Origin: Fidelibacterota bacterium
GTDB lineage: Bacteria > Fidelibacterota > Marinisomatia > Marinisomatales > TCS55
DNA length: 64,000 nucleotides
Reading direction: 5' to 3'
NCBI GenBank assembly: GCA_029936965.1
Contig: JAPYRG010000001.1
Span: 150,685 to 214,684, forward strand
In this document: positions 16,350 through 28,568 of the stretch, piece by piece
Numbering within the stretch: the first letter of the stretch is position 1
Layout: each line of letters opens with the position of its first letter
Notes under the pieces: generated by a model
The model's input: the letters and a program-made list of their open reading frames with translations, nothing else
What the model was told of the DNA's origin: nothing
Database searches by the model: none
Translations under genes and position numbers: made by a program

Positions 16350-19290
16350 AAAGTTATTCTTCTTATTATTAATCAGCAGTATAGGGTATGGTCAAACCTG
16401 GGCGATGACCTATAGGACTCATGGCGAACTAGATTGGAATACTATAAACACTGAAAACTTTAGAATACATTACCATAATGGTATTGAGAAAATAGCAAAA
16501 GAGGGGGCGACAATTTCAGAAGAGGTTCTTCCCACTTTATTAGAACAATTGGATCTAGATGAAATCCCAATAATAGATATTATTTTTACTACAGAAGATG
16601 AAATAATGAATGGTTTTGCTGGTCCAACTTATCAAACATTTATATGGGTAGATCAAAATGATGCAGCAATTTGGCTTGAAGATGAAAAGTGGCTTTTTCA
16701 AGTAGTTTCACATGAACTCCAGCATATTGTGTTATTTCACCGTGTGAAAACATGGCTCCCAGAACCGTGGTCATATTTAATATCAAAAACACCAGGTTGG
16801 GTAGTTGAAGGCTTAGCTGAATATGAAACAGAAAGATGGAGACCATACCGTGCTGAGATTAGACATAAATATCATGTCTTGAAAAATGAAATGGAAACTA
16901 TGGATCCACACCATGATGGATTCTCGAAATTATTGTATTGGTCCAATAGATTTGGAGATTCAACAATTGTAAATACGTTAGCAAATCGTAATAGCATGGG
17001 CTTATTTAATTTTAAGTCAGCCTTTAAGAATAATGTTGGCATAACAGTTGATCAGTTTAATGAGGATTGGCGACGGCACATGAACACTTATTATTATGGC
17101 TATAGAGCACAAAAAGAAGCAATAGAAGAAATTGGTCAAGTAGTTACCTTGCCAATAAAGAAATTAATTGGGTTTAATTATTCACGGGATAGCACGAAAA
17201 TGGCTATTATAGGGATGGATAGTGAAAAACAAAGAGATATGTCACTATACATATTTAATAGAGATAGTTCAGCAGAAAAAGAAATAAGAGAAAAAAGATT
17301 AAAATCTAAAGAACAGAAAAATAATGATAAAAAAACTAACTTTTTTGATCGAATTCTAAAAAGGTATAATAAAAGAAAAAAGATTCAAAAAGAAAAACCT
17401 ATAATCATATGGGATAAAAAAGAAATAGACTACGGAAATTTTCATCCTTATGTAAAATGGTCTCCAAACAATGATATGATAGCATATTCAAAATACCATT
17501 ATGGAGCACATCAATCACTTGTGTATGATATAAAGGTATTCGATCTCCAATCTAAATCATCAAAATGGATAACTAGTTCGAAACGTGCATCATATCCTTC
17601 ATGGTCGCCGGATGGTAAAAAAATAGTATATGTAGCTCATAATAATAGTATTGCAAACTTATATGTAATGAATATTGATGGAACAGAAAATAAACAGATA
17701 ACTAGCAATAATTATGATACACAAATTGTGAGCCCAAATTATAGCCCCGATGGAAAGTATATTGTGTTTTGCATGGCGGATAAAAATGCCAATCTGGATT
17801 TATATATAAAAAATATGGATAATGCAAATATTGAAAGACTTACTATTAATCCAGCCGCAGATTATGATCCAGTATGGCATCCTGATGGAAAATATATATC
17901 CTATACATCACACGCAAATTATACACCAAATATACATACTATTAATGTGAAGACTAAAGAAGATAAGATTATAACAGATGTAGGAGATGCGGTCTGGGCT
18001 GCACAATGGTCCCCAAGGGATAGCAGTATTACAGCAAGAACACTTGCAGATGTAGATACAGTCCGTTTGGTTAAAGTAGATCCTCATAGAGAAGTGTCAA
18101 CAAATGAATTATCCATAAGGAATCATTATTCGAGCTGGAAGAAAGCTGGCCCGGGCATAAAAATTCACAACATATCATTAAATAAAGATATAAAGATTAT
18201 TAGTAATAAACCCTATAAGTCTTTTGATGTATTTAGACATCAAGGGTCATTAGTTTTACCGGATAGTAGATCAATTGTAGGATTTACTCAATGGTCGGAT
18301 AAAATGAATAGGCATTTGTTTACAGGTATTGCTGTATATGATTTAACAAATGAAAATAAGCATTTATATTTAATTCAATATACAAACGCTATGAAAGGCC
18401 CAATATGGGGACTAACATACAACAAGCATCTTGATATAATAATCAAGCCATATGATAATACAAAATGGGGTTTATATGAGGAAAATAGCAGTATTGACCT
18501 ATGGTTTGAACAAGTACATAACTTTGGTGATAATATGTCGAATAATCATAAACTTTTAGGAAGCATAAAACTATTGGATCGTGATGCTAAATTAATTAGC
18601 GGTTATGATAATAAGATTGAATCTTTTACTTATGATACAGTTACAACATATATGCCTAACCCTAGATCAGGAAATGAATTTAAAATCAGAGTATTCTACG
18701 AATGGTTAAATCGTAGACCACACACAATTAATGCGATGTTACCGAAGCAAGGGTATGGAGTAAAAATTGGTATCGAATATGCTAATTCAGCAATTTATGG
18801 AGAGTTTGATTATACAAGGATTAGTATGGATATGTTCTATAATATTTCGCCGGTAAATGACATACCAGTTGCATTGTTTTGGAGATTAAAAACAATATCT
18901 GTTATCGGAGATAATATTCCATCGCAAGATTTACCTGCAATTACAAATAATTCGCCAATATACCTAATGGGTCAGAACGTATTAGGTATCCATGAAGCTA
19001 TTCACATGAGAGGGTGGAATGATTGGCGTATCGGGGATAAACTCGTTTACGGAACAATTGAGCCACGTATTGGTGGAAATCAATTTGTATTAGCATGTTA
19101 TGTAGATTTTGGAAATGCATGGTATTCTGATGGTGATGCTAGTGACATGCTATATACAGGTGGTTATGAAGTACGTATTAATTTAGGTCTTGTTGTCCTT
19201 TCATATGGAGCAGCTCAGGATTTTAACCGCTGGAAAAATAATAATTCACCATATAACTATTTACAAATGGCGTTAGTAAACCCATTTTAA
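16339..19290 (+). CDS. Large envelope protein: HExxH peptidase-like domain, TolB propeller, barrel-like C terminus
   Basis: 983 residues with a Sec signal peptide (about 1-20). Residues about 30-250 hold a gluzincin-like peptidase: H125-E-L-Q-H129, then GWVVEGLAEYE with E157/E161, matching the peptidase MA-like pattern. A Lys-rich linker (about 310-355) follows. Then come PD40/TolB propeller blades (about 370-600), with repeats such as WSPDGKKIVYV, YSPDGKYIVF and WHPDGKYISY. The C-terminal 150 residues look like amphipathic strands ending in Phe, as in outer-membrane beta barrels. Likely location is the outer membrane facing the periplasm or surface. Whether the peptidase is active is unknown, though its key residues are intact. 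Confidence 0.75.
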   Translation: MDIKKLFFLLLISSIGYGQTWAMTYRTHGELDWNTINTENFRIHYHNGIEKIAKEGATISEEVLPTLLEQLDLDEIPIIDIIFTTEDEIMNGFAGPTYQTFIWVDQNDAAIWLEDEKWLFQVVSHELQHIVLFHRVKTWLPEPWSYLISKTPGWVVEGLAEYETERWRPYRAEIRHKYHVLKNEMETMDPHHDGFSKLLYWSNRFGDSTIVNTLANRNSMGLFNFKSAFKNNVGITVDQFNEDWRRHMNTYYYGYRAQKEAIEEIGQVVTLPIKKLIGFNYSRDSTKMAIIGMDSEKQRDMSLYIFNRDSSAEKEIREKRLKSKEQKNNDKKTNFFDRILKRYNKRKKIQKEKPIIIWDKKEIDYGNFHPYVKWSPNNDMIAYSKYHYGAHQSLVYDIKVFDLQSKSSKWITSSKRASYPSWSPDGKKIVYVAHNNSIANLYVMNIDGTENKQITSNNYDTQIVSPNYSPDGKYIVFCMADKNANLDLYIKNMDNANIERLTINPAADYDPVWHPDGKYISYTSHANYTPNIHTINVKTKEDKIITDVGDAVWAAQWSPRDSSITARTLADVDTVRLVKVDPHREVSTNELSIRNHYSSWKKAGPGIKIHNISLNKDIKIISNKPYKSFDVFRHQGSLVLPDSRSIVGFTQWSDKMNRHLFTGIAVYDLTNENKHLYLIQYTNAMKGPIWGLTYNKHLDIIIKPYDNTKWGLYEENSSIDLWFEQVHNFGDNMSNNHKLLGSIKLLDRDAKLISGYDNKIESFTYDTVTTYMPNPRSGNEFKIRVFYEWLNRRPHTINAMLPKQGYGVKIGIEYANSAIYGEFDYTRISMDMFYNISPVNDIPVALFWRLKTISVIGDNIPSQDLPAITNNSPIYLMGQNVLGIHEAIHMRGWNDWRIGDKLVYGTIEPRIGGNQFVLACYVDFGNAWYSDGDASDMLYTGGYEVRINLGLVVLSYGAAQDFNRWKNNNSPYNYLQMALVNPF

Positions 19291-19468
19291 TACTTATTTA
19301 TATTCTGTGTGTATTATCTTTATAATCTACAGCTACTGTTAGTAATAATTTAATCTATATTCACAATATATACACATCCATATACACAGTTTGATATACG
19401 GCAATAAATATTAAAAAGATGATTTTATACTTACTCTTATATGAAAATTAATTATAAAATCATTTATC

Positions 19469-20671
19469 ATGTTTAAGCGTTTATATATACTAATATTTAT
19501 ACTACTTCAGTTCATTTATCCGTCTGATACTGAGGAATATGTACTATTGATCTCTATGGATGGATTTCGGTATGATTATTTAAATAAAGCAAACACACCT
19601 AATTTTGATTTACTTATACAAAGTGGCGTTACCTCAGAAGCATTAGTTCCTGTATTTACATCTAAAACCTTCCCCAATCATTACAGCATTGCTACAGGAA
19701 TGTATGCTGAAAATCACGGGCTTATTGCTAACACATTCTATGCAATAGATTTAAGAAAACCTTATGCAATTAAAGATAGAAATGCAGTTGAAAATGGTGA
19801 ATTCTATGGAGGTGAACCTATATGGGTAACTGCCGAAAGGCAGGGACTAATAACAGCTAGTTATTTCTGGGTTGGTTCAGAAGCTGTTATTAAAGGTCAT
19901 CGACCAACTTATTGGAAAAAATATGATCACAAACTTTCTTTTGAGGCAAGAATTGATTCTGTTATGTCTTGGTTTTCATATCCAACTCAAAGAAGGCCCA
20001 GATTAACTTTATTATATTTTCATGAACCTGATTGGACTGGTCATACATATGGACCAAATAGCCCTGAGACAATTTCCCAAATCGAACGCATGGATAGTAT
20101 TTTAGGTAATCTTATTTCAAAAACAATTAATCTTTCTATATCATCTAAATTAAATATCATAATTGTTAGCGATCATGGAATGACTGATATTTATTCAGAA
20201 AATAGTATTGATTTATCTACATATACAGATTTATCCAATCTGAAAGTAACTGGTGCAGGCCCTACTGTTTTTATATCATCCGAATCAAAAAAATTATTAA
20301 AAAAAGTTTATAATGATTTAAAAAAGATCAATAATGCAGATATATATTGGAAAAGAAACATACCGAAGCGTTTTCATTATCAAAATCATGTTAGAATACC
20401 CGATTTGCTTATTGTTGCCAATGATGGATGGAGCTTAATGCCTCTAGATCATGGATCATACAACCCTAAGGGTGACCATGGTTATGATAATCAATTAGAT
20501 AATATGAAGGCCATCTTTATCGCCAATGGTCCATCGTTTAAATCTGGTTATGTTCGCGATGAATTTGAAAATATACATATATATCCTTTAATAGCTCATA
20601 TATTGGGTATTAACCCGTTTGATAAAATTGATGGTGATTTAGAAATTGTGAAAGATTTATTATCTAATTAA
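19469..20671 (+). CDS. Exported ectonucleotide pyrophosphatase/phosphodiesterase (NPP) family enzyme
   Basis: 400 residues of the alkaline-phosphatase superfamily with an N-terminal signal peptide (about 1-19). The metal-binding LLISMDGFRYDYL (D31), the nucleophile motif SKTFPNH (T67) and ATGMYAENHGL are all present. So are LYFHEPDWTGHTYGP, IIVSDHGM, and the late metal His in GDHGYDN. NPP enzymes hydrolyse nucleotide or lipid phosphodiesters outside the cytoplasm, so phosphorus scavenging is plausible. The 178-base upstream region is very AT-rich and I see no clear element in it. It converges with the next gene, leaving 3 bases between stops. Confidence 0.88.
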   Translation: MFKRLYILIFILLQFIYPSDTEEYVLLISMDGFRYDYLNKANTPNFDLLIQSGVTSEALVPVFTSKTFPNHYSIATGMYAENHGLIANTFYAIDLRKPYAIKDRNAVENGEFYGGEPIWVTAERQGLITASYFWVGSEAVIKGHRPTYWKKYDHKLSFEARIDSVMSWFSYPTQRRPRLTLLYFHEPDWTGHTYGPNSPETISQIERMDSILGNLISKTINLSISSKLNIIIVSDHGMTDIYSENSIDLSTYTDLSNLKVTGAGPTVFISSESKKLLKKVYNDLKKINNADIYWKRNIPKRFHYQNHVRIPDLLIVANDGWSLMPLDHGSYNPKGDHGYDNQLDNMKAIFIANGPSFKSGYVRDEFENIHIYPLIAHILGINPFDKIDGDLEIVKDLLSN

Positions 20672-20674
20672 GCT

Positions 20675-21403
20675 TTAGAAACTCCATTTCATATTACCTT
20701 TCCATCCTATTGAAAATGATATTGAATTTGGAGCATTATTATTTAATTGTTTGTAGTTCTCTGTTTCATAAATTAAGCTTGCTGACATTCCATTTTTAAT
20801 TGGGATAATAAATTCTAACATAATTTGTGTTCGCGATAAGTTTTCTTCCACCACTTCGCTTATTTGATAAAAATATTCAAACTCTAGTTTTGAACCAAAA
20901 AATTTTGAACTATAATCCCAGTAAATCCCACTTCTTGCGTAAGATGTTTTTCTGTTATTATTAAGATAATCTGACATATCATAGGCGTGAGAAATTTCAG
21001 TAATTACATGGCCATCTTTATACGGAATCATAAAAAAACCGAGGCCTTGATTGAAATGATATCTTAATGCTACACCAGCTTTTTTATTTTTTTGATATGC
21101 TATGGTACTAAATCTATATAAACGTGGATATCGATGATATTTTGAACTGTTTTTATATCGTATAAATATGTACGAATTATTTTTTAAACTATAAAGATAT
21201 AATCTAAGATCACCAAAGTTATAATTACTTGTTCGATTAATCCGATAATATCCTGCAACACCATTATCCTTAGACACTTGGACTAATCCTCCTCTTATAT
21301 ATTGTTTCCAGTTAACTGGAAACAATTCAGTATTTTGAGCTAAAGTAATATTGTATGATGAACAAATTATAATAACTATTAATACCTGTTTTATATGACT
21401 CAT
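20675..21403 (-). CDS. Exported protein of unknown function, probably an outer-membrane beta barrel
   Basis: 242 residues with a signal peptide (about 1-22, ending near LAQ). The remainder alternates short amphipathic strands rich in Tyr/Phe and Asn (DLRLYLYSLKNNSYIFIRYK, VALRYHFNQGLGFFMIPY, KLEFEYFYQIS, ISFSIGWKGNMKWSF) and ends in Phe, as barrel proteins do. No enzyme motif is visible. It overlaps the ABC permease gene by 4 bases (ATGA) and is the last gene of that operon, so it may serve the same exporter. Confidence 0.65.
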   Translation of the reverse strand: MSHIKQVLIVIIICSSYNITLAQNTELFPVNWKQYIRGGLVQVSKDNGVAGYYRINRTSNYNFGDLRLYLYSLKNNSYIFIRYKNSSKYHRYPRLYRFSTIAYQKNKKAGVALRYHFNQGLGFFMIPYKDGHVITEISHAYDMSDYLNNNRKTSYARSGIYWDYSSKFFGSKLEFEYFYQISEVVEENLSRTQIMLEFIIPIKNGMSASLIYETENYKQLNNNAPNSISFSIGWKGNMKWSF

Positions 21404-22170
21404 TCTTTAATCTTTTTACCGCTATGCATTAGTAAAATAGCCGATATTGTGAATAGCATAGTCATAACCAACGCCATTATAAAACTAGTTAAGGGAGAGG
21501 TATCTGCTATACCAAGAGTGGTAAATCGTATTCCATTTATCATATAATATATAGGGTTAAATAGGCTTATTGTTTGTGCCCAGTCAGGCAACATGTTTAT
21601 TGAATAGAATACGCCGCCTAGAAAACTTAATGGAGTTAAAAAAAAGTTTTGCATCATTGCAAGCTGATCCCATGAATCTGATAATTGCCCCAAGATTAAA
21701 CCCAGGCTTGCAAAGGCCCAAGAAACCATTATTATAAAACACACTGTTAATATTGGCGAGTGTACAGGTAAATCAATTAATACAATACCTAAAATCATAA
21801 CTAAAACGCCATTTACAGTTCCACGAACTGTCCCACCAATAATATAAGCTATGGAAATTTCCATAGCCGATAATGGCGCAGTTAAAATATCTGGTAATTG
21901 CTGAAGTAATTTCATTTGTAGCATTGATGAAGATGTATTGGCAGTAGCATTTGTTAGAGTATTCATCATTAATAACCCTGGTAGAATAAATAATGTATAT
22001 GGTATTCCATTTATTTCTTCGATCCGTTGCTCTAGTGTAAATCCAAAAACTAATATATATAATCCAGATGATATTAATCCTGGAAGAACAGTTTGGCGAT
22101 ATACAGAAAAAAAGCGCCCTACTTCACGTCTAATTAATGTCCACAAGCCAATCCAATTTACTTTTCCCAT
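21400..22170 (-). CDS. ABC-2 type transporter permease
   Basis: 256 residues with six predicted membrane helices and the ABC-2 family feel of DrrB/NodJ exporters (RREVGRFFSVYRQTVLPGLISSGLYILVFG at the N terminus; FLTPLSFLGGVFYSINMLPDW and NPIYYMINGIRF later). It is partner to the ATPase encoded immediately upstream; the two genes abut at 22170. Cargo is unknown; such pairs export drugs, polysaccharide or lipids. Confidence 0.9.
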   Translation of the reverse strand: MGKVNWIGLWTLIRREVGRFFSVYRQTVLPGLISSGLYILVFGFTLEQRIEEINGIPYTLFILPGLLMMNTLTNATANTSSSMLQMKLLQQLPDILTAPLSAMEISIAYIIGGTVRGTVNGVLVMILGIVLIDLPVHSPILTVCFIIMVSWAFASLGLILGQLSDSWDQLAMMQNFFLTPLSFLGGVFYSINMLPDWAQTISLFNPIYYMINGIRFTTLGIADTSPLTSFIMALVMTMLFTISAILLMHSGKKIKE

Positions 22171-23093
22171 TAATTAATTTTCTCCCCAGTGAGATCAAGA
22201 AAAACATCCTCCAAGGATGCTTTATCAGCGCTTACACTTTGAATATGACAATCATTGTTTGTTAAAATTTTAATGATTGTTGCCATATCTTTCTCAGGAT
22301 CTAATAGAGAAAAATGCAACCTTCCATTATCATAAGTAAAAGTAAAATCATCTAGTAATTCTTTCTTTCTATCATCCCACCCTGATAAGCGAACGGACAA
22401 ACCTGATTGACCTAATTGCATAGTAAGTTCGTTCGGGGACCCCTCTTTAATTATTTTCCCCTTATTAATAATTGCCACGCGTTCACATAATAATTCAGCT
22501 TCTTCAATATAGTGAGTTGTAAGCAGTATGGTTTTACCTTCACTATGAAGTTGTCGTAAATAGTCCCATAATACATGTCGAAGCTCTACGTCAACCCCGG
22601 CGGTTGGTTCATCTAAAATAATTATTTCAGGATCATGAATAAGTGCCTTTGCTAATTGGTAGCGACGCTTCATTCCACCAGATAGTTGCCGCAACCGAGT
22701 GTTCTTTTTTTCACCAAGACCCAGTTTTTCTATGATTATATCAACTCGTTCTTTTGCTTGACTATTGGATAACCCATAATAACCAGCATGAAACAAAAGC
22801 AGTTTCTCAATAGGAAAGAACCAATCAATTGACAGTTCTTGTGCTGCAATGCCAATTTTTGATCGGGTGAATCGATAATCTTTTACCGTGTCCTTACCAA
22901 ATATTTCTGTTATTCCTTCTTGTCTAATAACTAAACCAGTAAGAATATTAATTGTTGTTGTTTTACCAGCGCCATTTGGCCCTAACAACCCTAAAAACTC
23001 ACCCTGTTTGATTGTTAAATCAACGCCATTAAGAGCTTGTACTTTATTAAAGGATTTTTTTAATCCACGGATTTTAACTGCAGGGATTTTCAA
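22170..23093 (-). CDS. ABC transporter ATP-binding protein (DrrA-like)
   Basis: 307 residues: Walker A GPNGAGKT (about 37-44), signature LSGGMKRRYQLAKAL, Walker B IIILDEPTAGVD, and the switch His in LLTTHYIEEAELLCERVAII. A C-terminal extension (about 220-307) typical of DrrA/CcmA-type ATPases ends in VSADKASLEDVFLDLTG. It energises the downstream ABC-2 permease. It overlaps the preceding 110-residue gene by 4 bases. Confidence 0.93.
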   Translation of the reverse strand: MKIPAVKIRGLKKSFNKVQALNGVDLTIKQGEFLGLLGPNGAGKTTTINILTGLVIRQEGITEIFGKDTVKDYRFTRSKIGIAAQELSIDWFFPIEKLLLFHAGYYGLSNSQAKERVDIIIEKLGLGEKKNTRLRQLSGGMKRRYQLAKALIHDPEIIILDEPTAGVDVELRHVLWDYLRQLHSEGKTILLTTHYIEEAELLCERVAIINKGKIIKEGSPNELTMQLGQSGLSVRLSGWDDRKKELLDDFTFTYDNGRLHFSLLDPEKDMATIIKILTNNDCHIQSVSADKASLEDVFLDLTGEKIN

Positions 23094-23422
23094 TTTTCTA
23101 TATCAAAACCAAAATGTAAATCAAAAGGATTAGGGAAGTCAAAACCTTTTACATTTGGAAAGTGAACTATTGATGTAATAAATGGCCAAGCGATTAATAC
23201 GGAGGCTGTAACAGTTTCTGTAGTTACCTTGGTGTCTTTATTGGTTGGGTCTTTCATTCGAGGAATTTGAAAATTTGGATGTTCAATCCAAATTCCATTT
23301 TCATCATATCCGGCTATTCTTGCATAAATTTTATTTTTTTGAATGCCCATTTCTTTCAGACTTTCAACCTCTTGAAGAAGTAGTAACACTACATCCCCTA
23401 CAATTGTTTCCATTTTCATCAT
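23090..23422 (-). CDS. Small conserved-looking protein of unknown function
   Basis: 110 residues, no signal peptide, starting MMKMETIVGDVVLLLLQEVESLKEMG. A helical N terminus is followed by beta-rich sequence (KIYARIAGYDENGIWIEHPNF) and a hydrophobic TASVLIAWPFITSIVHFP stretch. An AAAGGA Shine-Dalgarno lies 9 bases upstream of the first ATG. It is the first gene of the exporter operon and overlaps the ATPase gene by 4 bases, so a link with the exporter is likely but unproven. I recognise no family. Confidence 0.6.
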   Translation of the reverse strand: MMKMETIVGDVVLLLLQEVESLKEMGIQKNKIYARIAGYDENGIWIEHPNFQIPRMKDPTNKDTKVTTETVTASVLIAWPFITSIVHFPNVKGFDFPNPFDLHFGFDIEN

Positions 23423-23468
23423 GATAATTATTCCTTTATTTATTATGAATTATAAATGTTGATAACAT

Positions 23469-25954
<2,486 letters not shown>

Positions 25955-25960
25955 AAAGTA

Positions 25961-26389
25961 TTATAGCTCTTTAAAATGGATGCAGTCTTTATACCAGCTT
26001 TGATATTCTCCTTTTTCATGAACCCAGAAATCAATACTGCATTTTGCTTTCCCAATACAAACTTGAGGAGGGTTTCGATAATTATCACTATGCATCACCA
26101 CAATTAATTGCTTTATGGGTTTTTTTGCATACTGCCCCATATTTGTTAAAGCAGAATAAGCAAAACTTAAATCATCATTAATTCTATTTCTATCAACTTG
26201 AATATCAATTTGATACACTCTTCCTTGACGGGATTTATAAATATTAACACCTAATAATTCAGGGGAAGTATGATTCCTTTCAAAATAATGAGGTGTCATA
26301 GCTATAATCTGATTATCATTGAATTTCGGTTTTGCAGCATATAAAAAAGGCGCAATTAGATTAATGAGAATGAAAATTTTAAATTTCAT
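25961..26389 (-). CDS. Small secreted protein of unknown function
   Basis: 142 residues with a Sec signal peptide ending near residue 18 (YAA). The mature part has alternating strands (KSRQGRVYQIDIQVDRNRI, KPIKQLIVVMHSD). Three cysteines lie near the C terminus, in PQVCIGKAKCSIDFW and YKDCIHF, which could form a disulfide. No family recognised. It overlaps the upstream lipoprotein gene by 4 bases. Confidence 0.6.
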   Translation of the reverse strand: MKFKIFILINLIAPFLYAAKPKFNDNQIIAMTPHYFERNHTSPELLGVNIYKSRQGRVYQIDIQVDRNRINDDLSFAYSALTNMGQYAKKPIKQLIVVMHSDNYRNPPQVCIGKAKCSIDFWVHEKGEYQSWYKDCIHFKEL

Positions 26390-27354
26390 TGTTTGAATTT
26401 AATTAAGAAAAACGCAAGGATTAATACTAAGCCTAATAAAATAATTATACCGGCTTGAATGCGTTTCTTTGAATAAACAATTGACTCAGCTTGTAATATG
26501 TAATCATCATTAAGAAATTCTTTTAACCCAAATGTCCACATTAATGTGTCACCAGCTATTGAGTCAGCATTGGTAGTTAAAATAGCGCCTGGTAAAAAGA
26601 TATAGAACTTAAACTGATCATCTCTTAGCTCTCCAGTGATATGCATTTCTTTTGAATAAAGGTTTACCAAACTTTGGAAAACCAATTCGTAATTTGAAGG
26701 CAGATCTTTTATAAAGGGTTTTAAAATATCCCTAACAAATATTTCTGAAGAATCTTCTATTGAATATAATTCAGTAAAGTTTTTTCTATCAACATATCCA
26801 CGTATATAGTTTTCCATTCGCTCCGCCAGAATGCCATTAATCATTGTGCTGGAATCGGTTTGTAAATCATTAATTGCTGTAGATCCAATATAATACAAAG
26901 CCTCACTAATCCATTTAGTGGTATCGTTATCAATGCTGCTCATGCTATTACCAAATTTCGGATACTTGCGAAATACTTCTCTTCCGTTAAAAAACTGTGT
27001 AACAAAATAATGTGTTCCAAATAAGCTTTTTTCAGAACGAACATCAATAGGATGCGCAAGCGCAACCAATGAATTATTGCCAGATGAAAAAGCAGTTGGT
27101 CCACTTAGTAGGCCCGATGTTGACATGACCCAAGTTTTTTCATCATCAGAAATTTCTGTTTCAATTTTTGTGATCCACGGATCCCCAAATGGATGAGGGA
27201 AGTCCTCATTAAACACATCGGTAGAATCACCACGGCTAATAAAATTCATCAAATATCTCCCATCTGGAAAAACTCTAATCGTAACCAAGTGTTCTACGCA
27301 GCTTAGCGCAAAAAAACATACAAATAGAACGATGAGAAGAGTTCGTAACCTCAT
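26386..27354 (-). CDS. Uncharacterised lipoprotein with C-terminal membrane helix
   Basis: 322 residues. The signal peptide carries a lipobox (FALSC, Cys about residue 19). The body is mixed alpha/beta, with RVFPDGRYLMNFISRGDSTDV near the start. The C terminus has a second hydrophobic segment (IIILLGLVLILAFFLIKF) followed by a Lys-rich end. A lipid anchor plus a C-terminal helix is an unusual combination and suggests anchoring at both ends in the inner membrane. It is the first gene of a four-gene run ending in ligA. Function unknown. Confidence 0.6.
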   Translation of the reverse strand: MRLRTLLIVLFVCFFALSCVEHLVTIRVFPDGRYLMNFISRGDSTDVFNEDFPHPFGDPWITKIETEISDDEKTWVMSTSGLLSGPTAFSSGNNSLVALAHPIDVRSEKSLFGTHYFVTQFFNGREVFRKYPKFGNSMSSIDNDTTKWISEALYYIGSTAINDLQTDSSTMINGILAERMENYIRGYVDRKNFTELYSIEDSSEIFVRDILKPFIKDLPSNYELVFQSLVNLYSKEMHITGELRDDQFKFYIFLPGAILTTNADSIAGDTLMWTFGLKEFLNDDYILQAESIVYSKKRIQAGIIILLGLVLILAFFLIKFKQ

Positions 27355-27393
27355 GACTTAAAATACAATTTTACTAATTGAATGTAAATGGAA

Positions 27394-27422
27394 TAAAAAA
27401 AGGGGCAATTTAATTGCCCCTT
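27394..27422 (-). terminator. Rho-independent terminator after the TPR-SLH gene
   Basis: On the - strand an 11-bp stem with almost no loop (AAGGGGCAATT paired with AATTGCCCCTT) is followed by a run of T residues. It begins about 20 bases after the stop of the TPR-SLH lipoprotein gene and lies before the start of the next - strand gene. The + strand reading lacks a comparable T run. Confidence 0.85.
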
Positions 27423-27443
27423 GAATCAAAAATATTATTTATC

Positions 27444-28568
27444 CTAAAATGTCATCCGTAAAGAATTTTGCAATATTCGAATAATTAATAACGCATCAGC
27501 GCCATCAATATACCCTGATGGATTAAATTTCCCAGTCATTACATCAGATTGCATTATTCCTCTTTCACTGCATAAAGCCATAGCATTGTAAGCTGGATGA
27601 CTGCTAGGCACATCGCTAAATCGTGATGGTTTTTCTCCAAAATAACGCACTTCTAAACTATTATCACGTGTGGCAACTACAAGCAATCGTTGAACAGCCA
27701 TGGCATATTCAGCGCGAGTAATAGTTTCATCTGGATAAAAACGTCCATCTGGTCCAACTTCTAAAATACCATATTGAATCACTTCATTAATCCAAGAAGA
27801 AGCCCAGTGGCCACTTGCATCGGATGGACTCCTTGATCTAGAAGATGTATTCATTTGCCCCGGAGTTTGAAAGCCTCCACTTTGTGCTGGTAATTTTTCC
27901 ATTAGTTCACTTATCTTTAATTCTTCCGCAAATATAACAGATAAATCTGCACGGTTAATTTTTTCTTGTAATGCAATCTTTTTGCCTGCCTCTGTACCTG
28001 GCATTGCTCGTACAATCTTTTGTGATCGCTTCCATTGCGCATCTGCTTTCCCTGAGTACTCTCCTTTTAATTCGACTACTTTTCTGAAATATGACTCTGC
28101 ATCACTAAAATTATATTTATATAAATGAGCTAAGCCATAATAATACATTGAACCTTCATGTTTTTTATCTCGTTTTAATGCTTTATCAAGGATATTTGTA
28201 GCTTTCTTGAACCATTTTTTTTCATCTTTACGCATTACAATCCAAGCGCGCGCACATATCGCAAGTACATCAGGATCTTTTGAGCCTTTATCAACCGCTT
28301 TGCCAATATTCTTTTTGGCTGCTTTTGTGTTACCCAAGTGTGCATTTGCTAGCCCCAGCCCTGCATATCCAGAAACGAATTTTTTATCTAGGTCAAGTGC
28401 TCTTTGAAAAGAATTCAGAGCAGCATCATAATTCCCAGTGTCAACAGAACGCATTCCAGAACGAAAATGATATTCAGGACTGTCCACATCGCTTTGTGGT
28501 TTTGTTGCGCATCCTGTAATAAACAATAATGTAGATATTGCAAATATTCTAATAGATAAATGTTTCAT
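27444..28568 (-). CDS. Lipoprotein with TPR repeats and C-terminal SLH domain
   Basis: 374 residues. The signal peptide ends in lipobox FITGC (Cys about 20). TPR repeats follow (about 30-180): YHFRSGMRSVDTGNYDAALNSFQRALDLD, GLGLANAHLGNTKAAKKNIGKA, SMYYYGLAHLYKYNFSDAESYFRKVV. A linker with PGQMNTSSRSRSPSDASGHWA leads to S-layer-homology sequence: SSWINEVIQYGILEVGPDGRFYPDETITRAEYAMAVQRLL, then a second repeat AYNAMALCSERGIMQSDVMTGKFNPSGYIDGADALLII. SLH domains bind cell-wall or envelope polymers. It is divergently placed from the 28.8-47 kb secretion locus, so the 204-base gap should hold promoters for both. Confidence 0.85.
   Translation of the reverse strand: MKHLSIRIFAISTLLFITGCATKPQSDVDSPEYHFRSGMRSVDTGNYDAALNSFQRALDLDKKFVSGYAGLGLANAHLGNTKAAKKNIGKAVDKGSKDPDVLAICARAWIVMRKDEKKWFKKATNILDKALKRDKKHEGSMYYYGLAHLYKYNFSDAESYFRKVVELKGEYSGKADAQWKRSQKIVRAMPGTEAGKKIALQEKINRADLSVIFAEELKISELMEKLPAQSGGFQTPGQMNTSSRSRSPSDASGHWASSWINEVIQYGILEVGPDGRFYPDETITRAEYAMAVQRLLVVATRDNSLEVRYFGEKPSRFSDVPSSHPAYNAMALCSERGIMQSDVMTGKFNPSGYIDGADALLIIRILQNSLRMTF

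Noticed and set aside
19291..19468. Small RNA or promoter array in the AT-rich gap before the phosphodiesterase gene
   Set aside because: Repeated TATA-like and ACACA words are expected from composition; no stable hairpin or T run was found.
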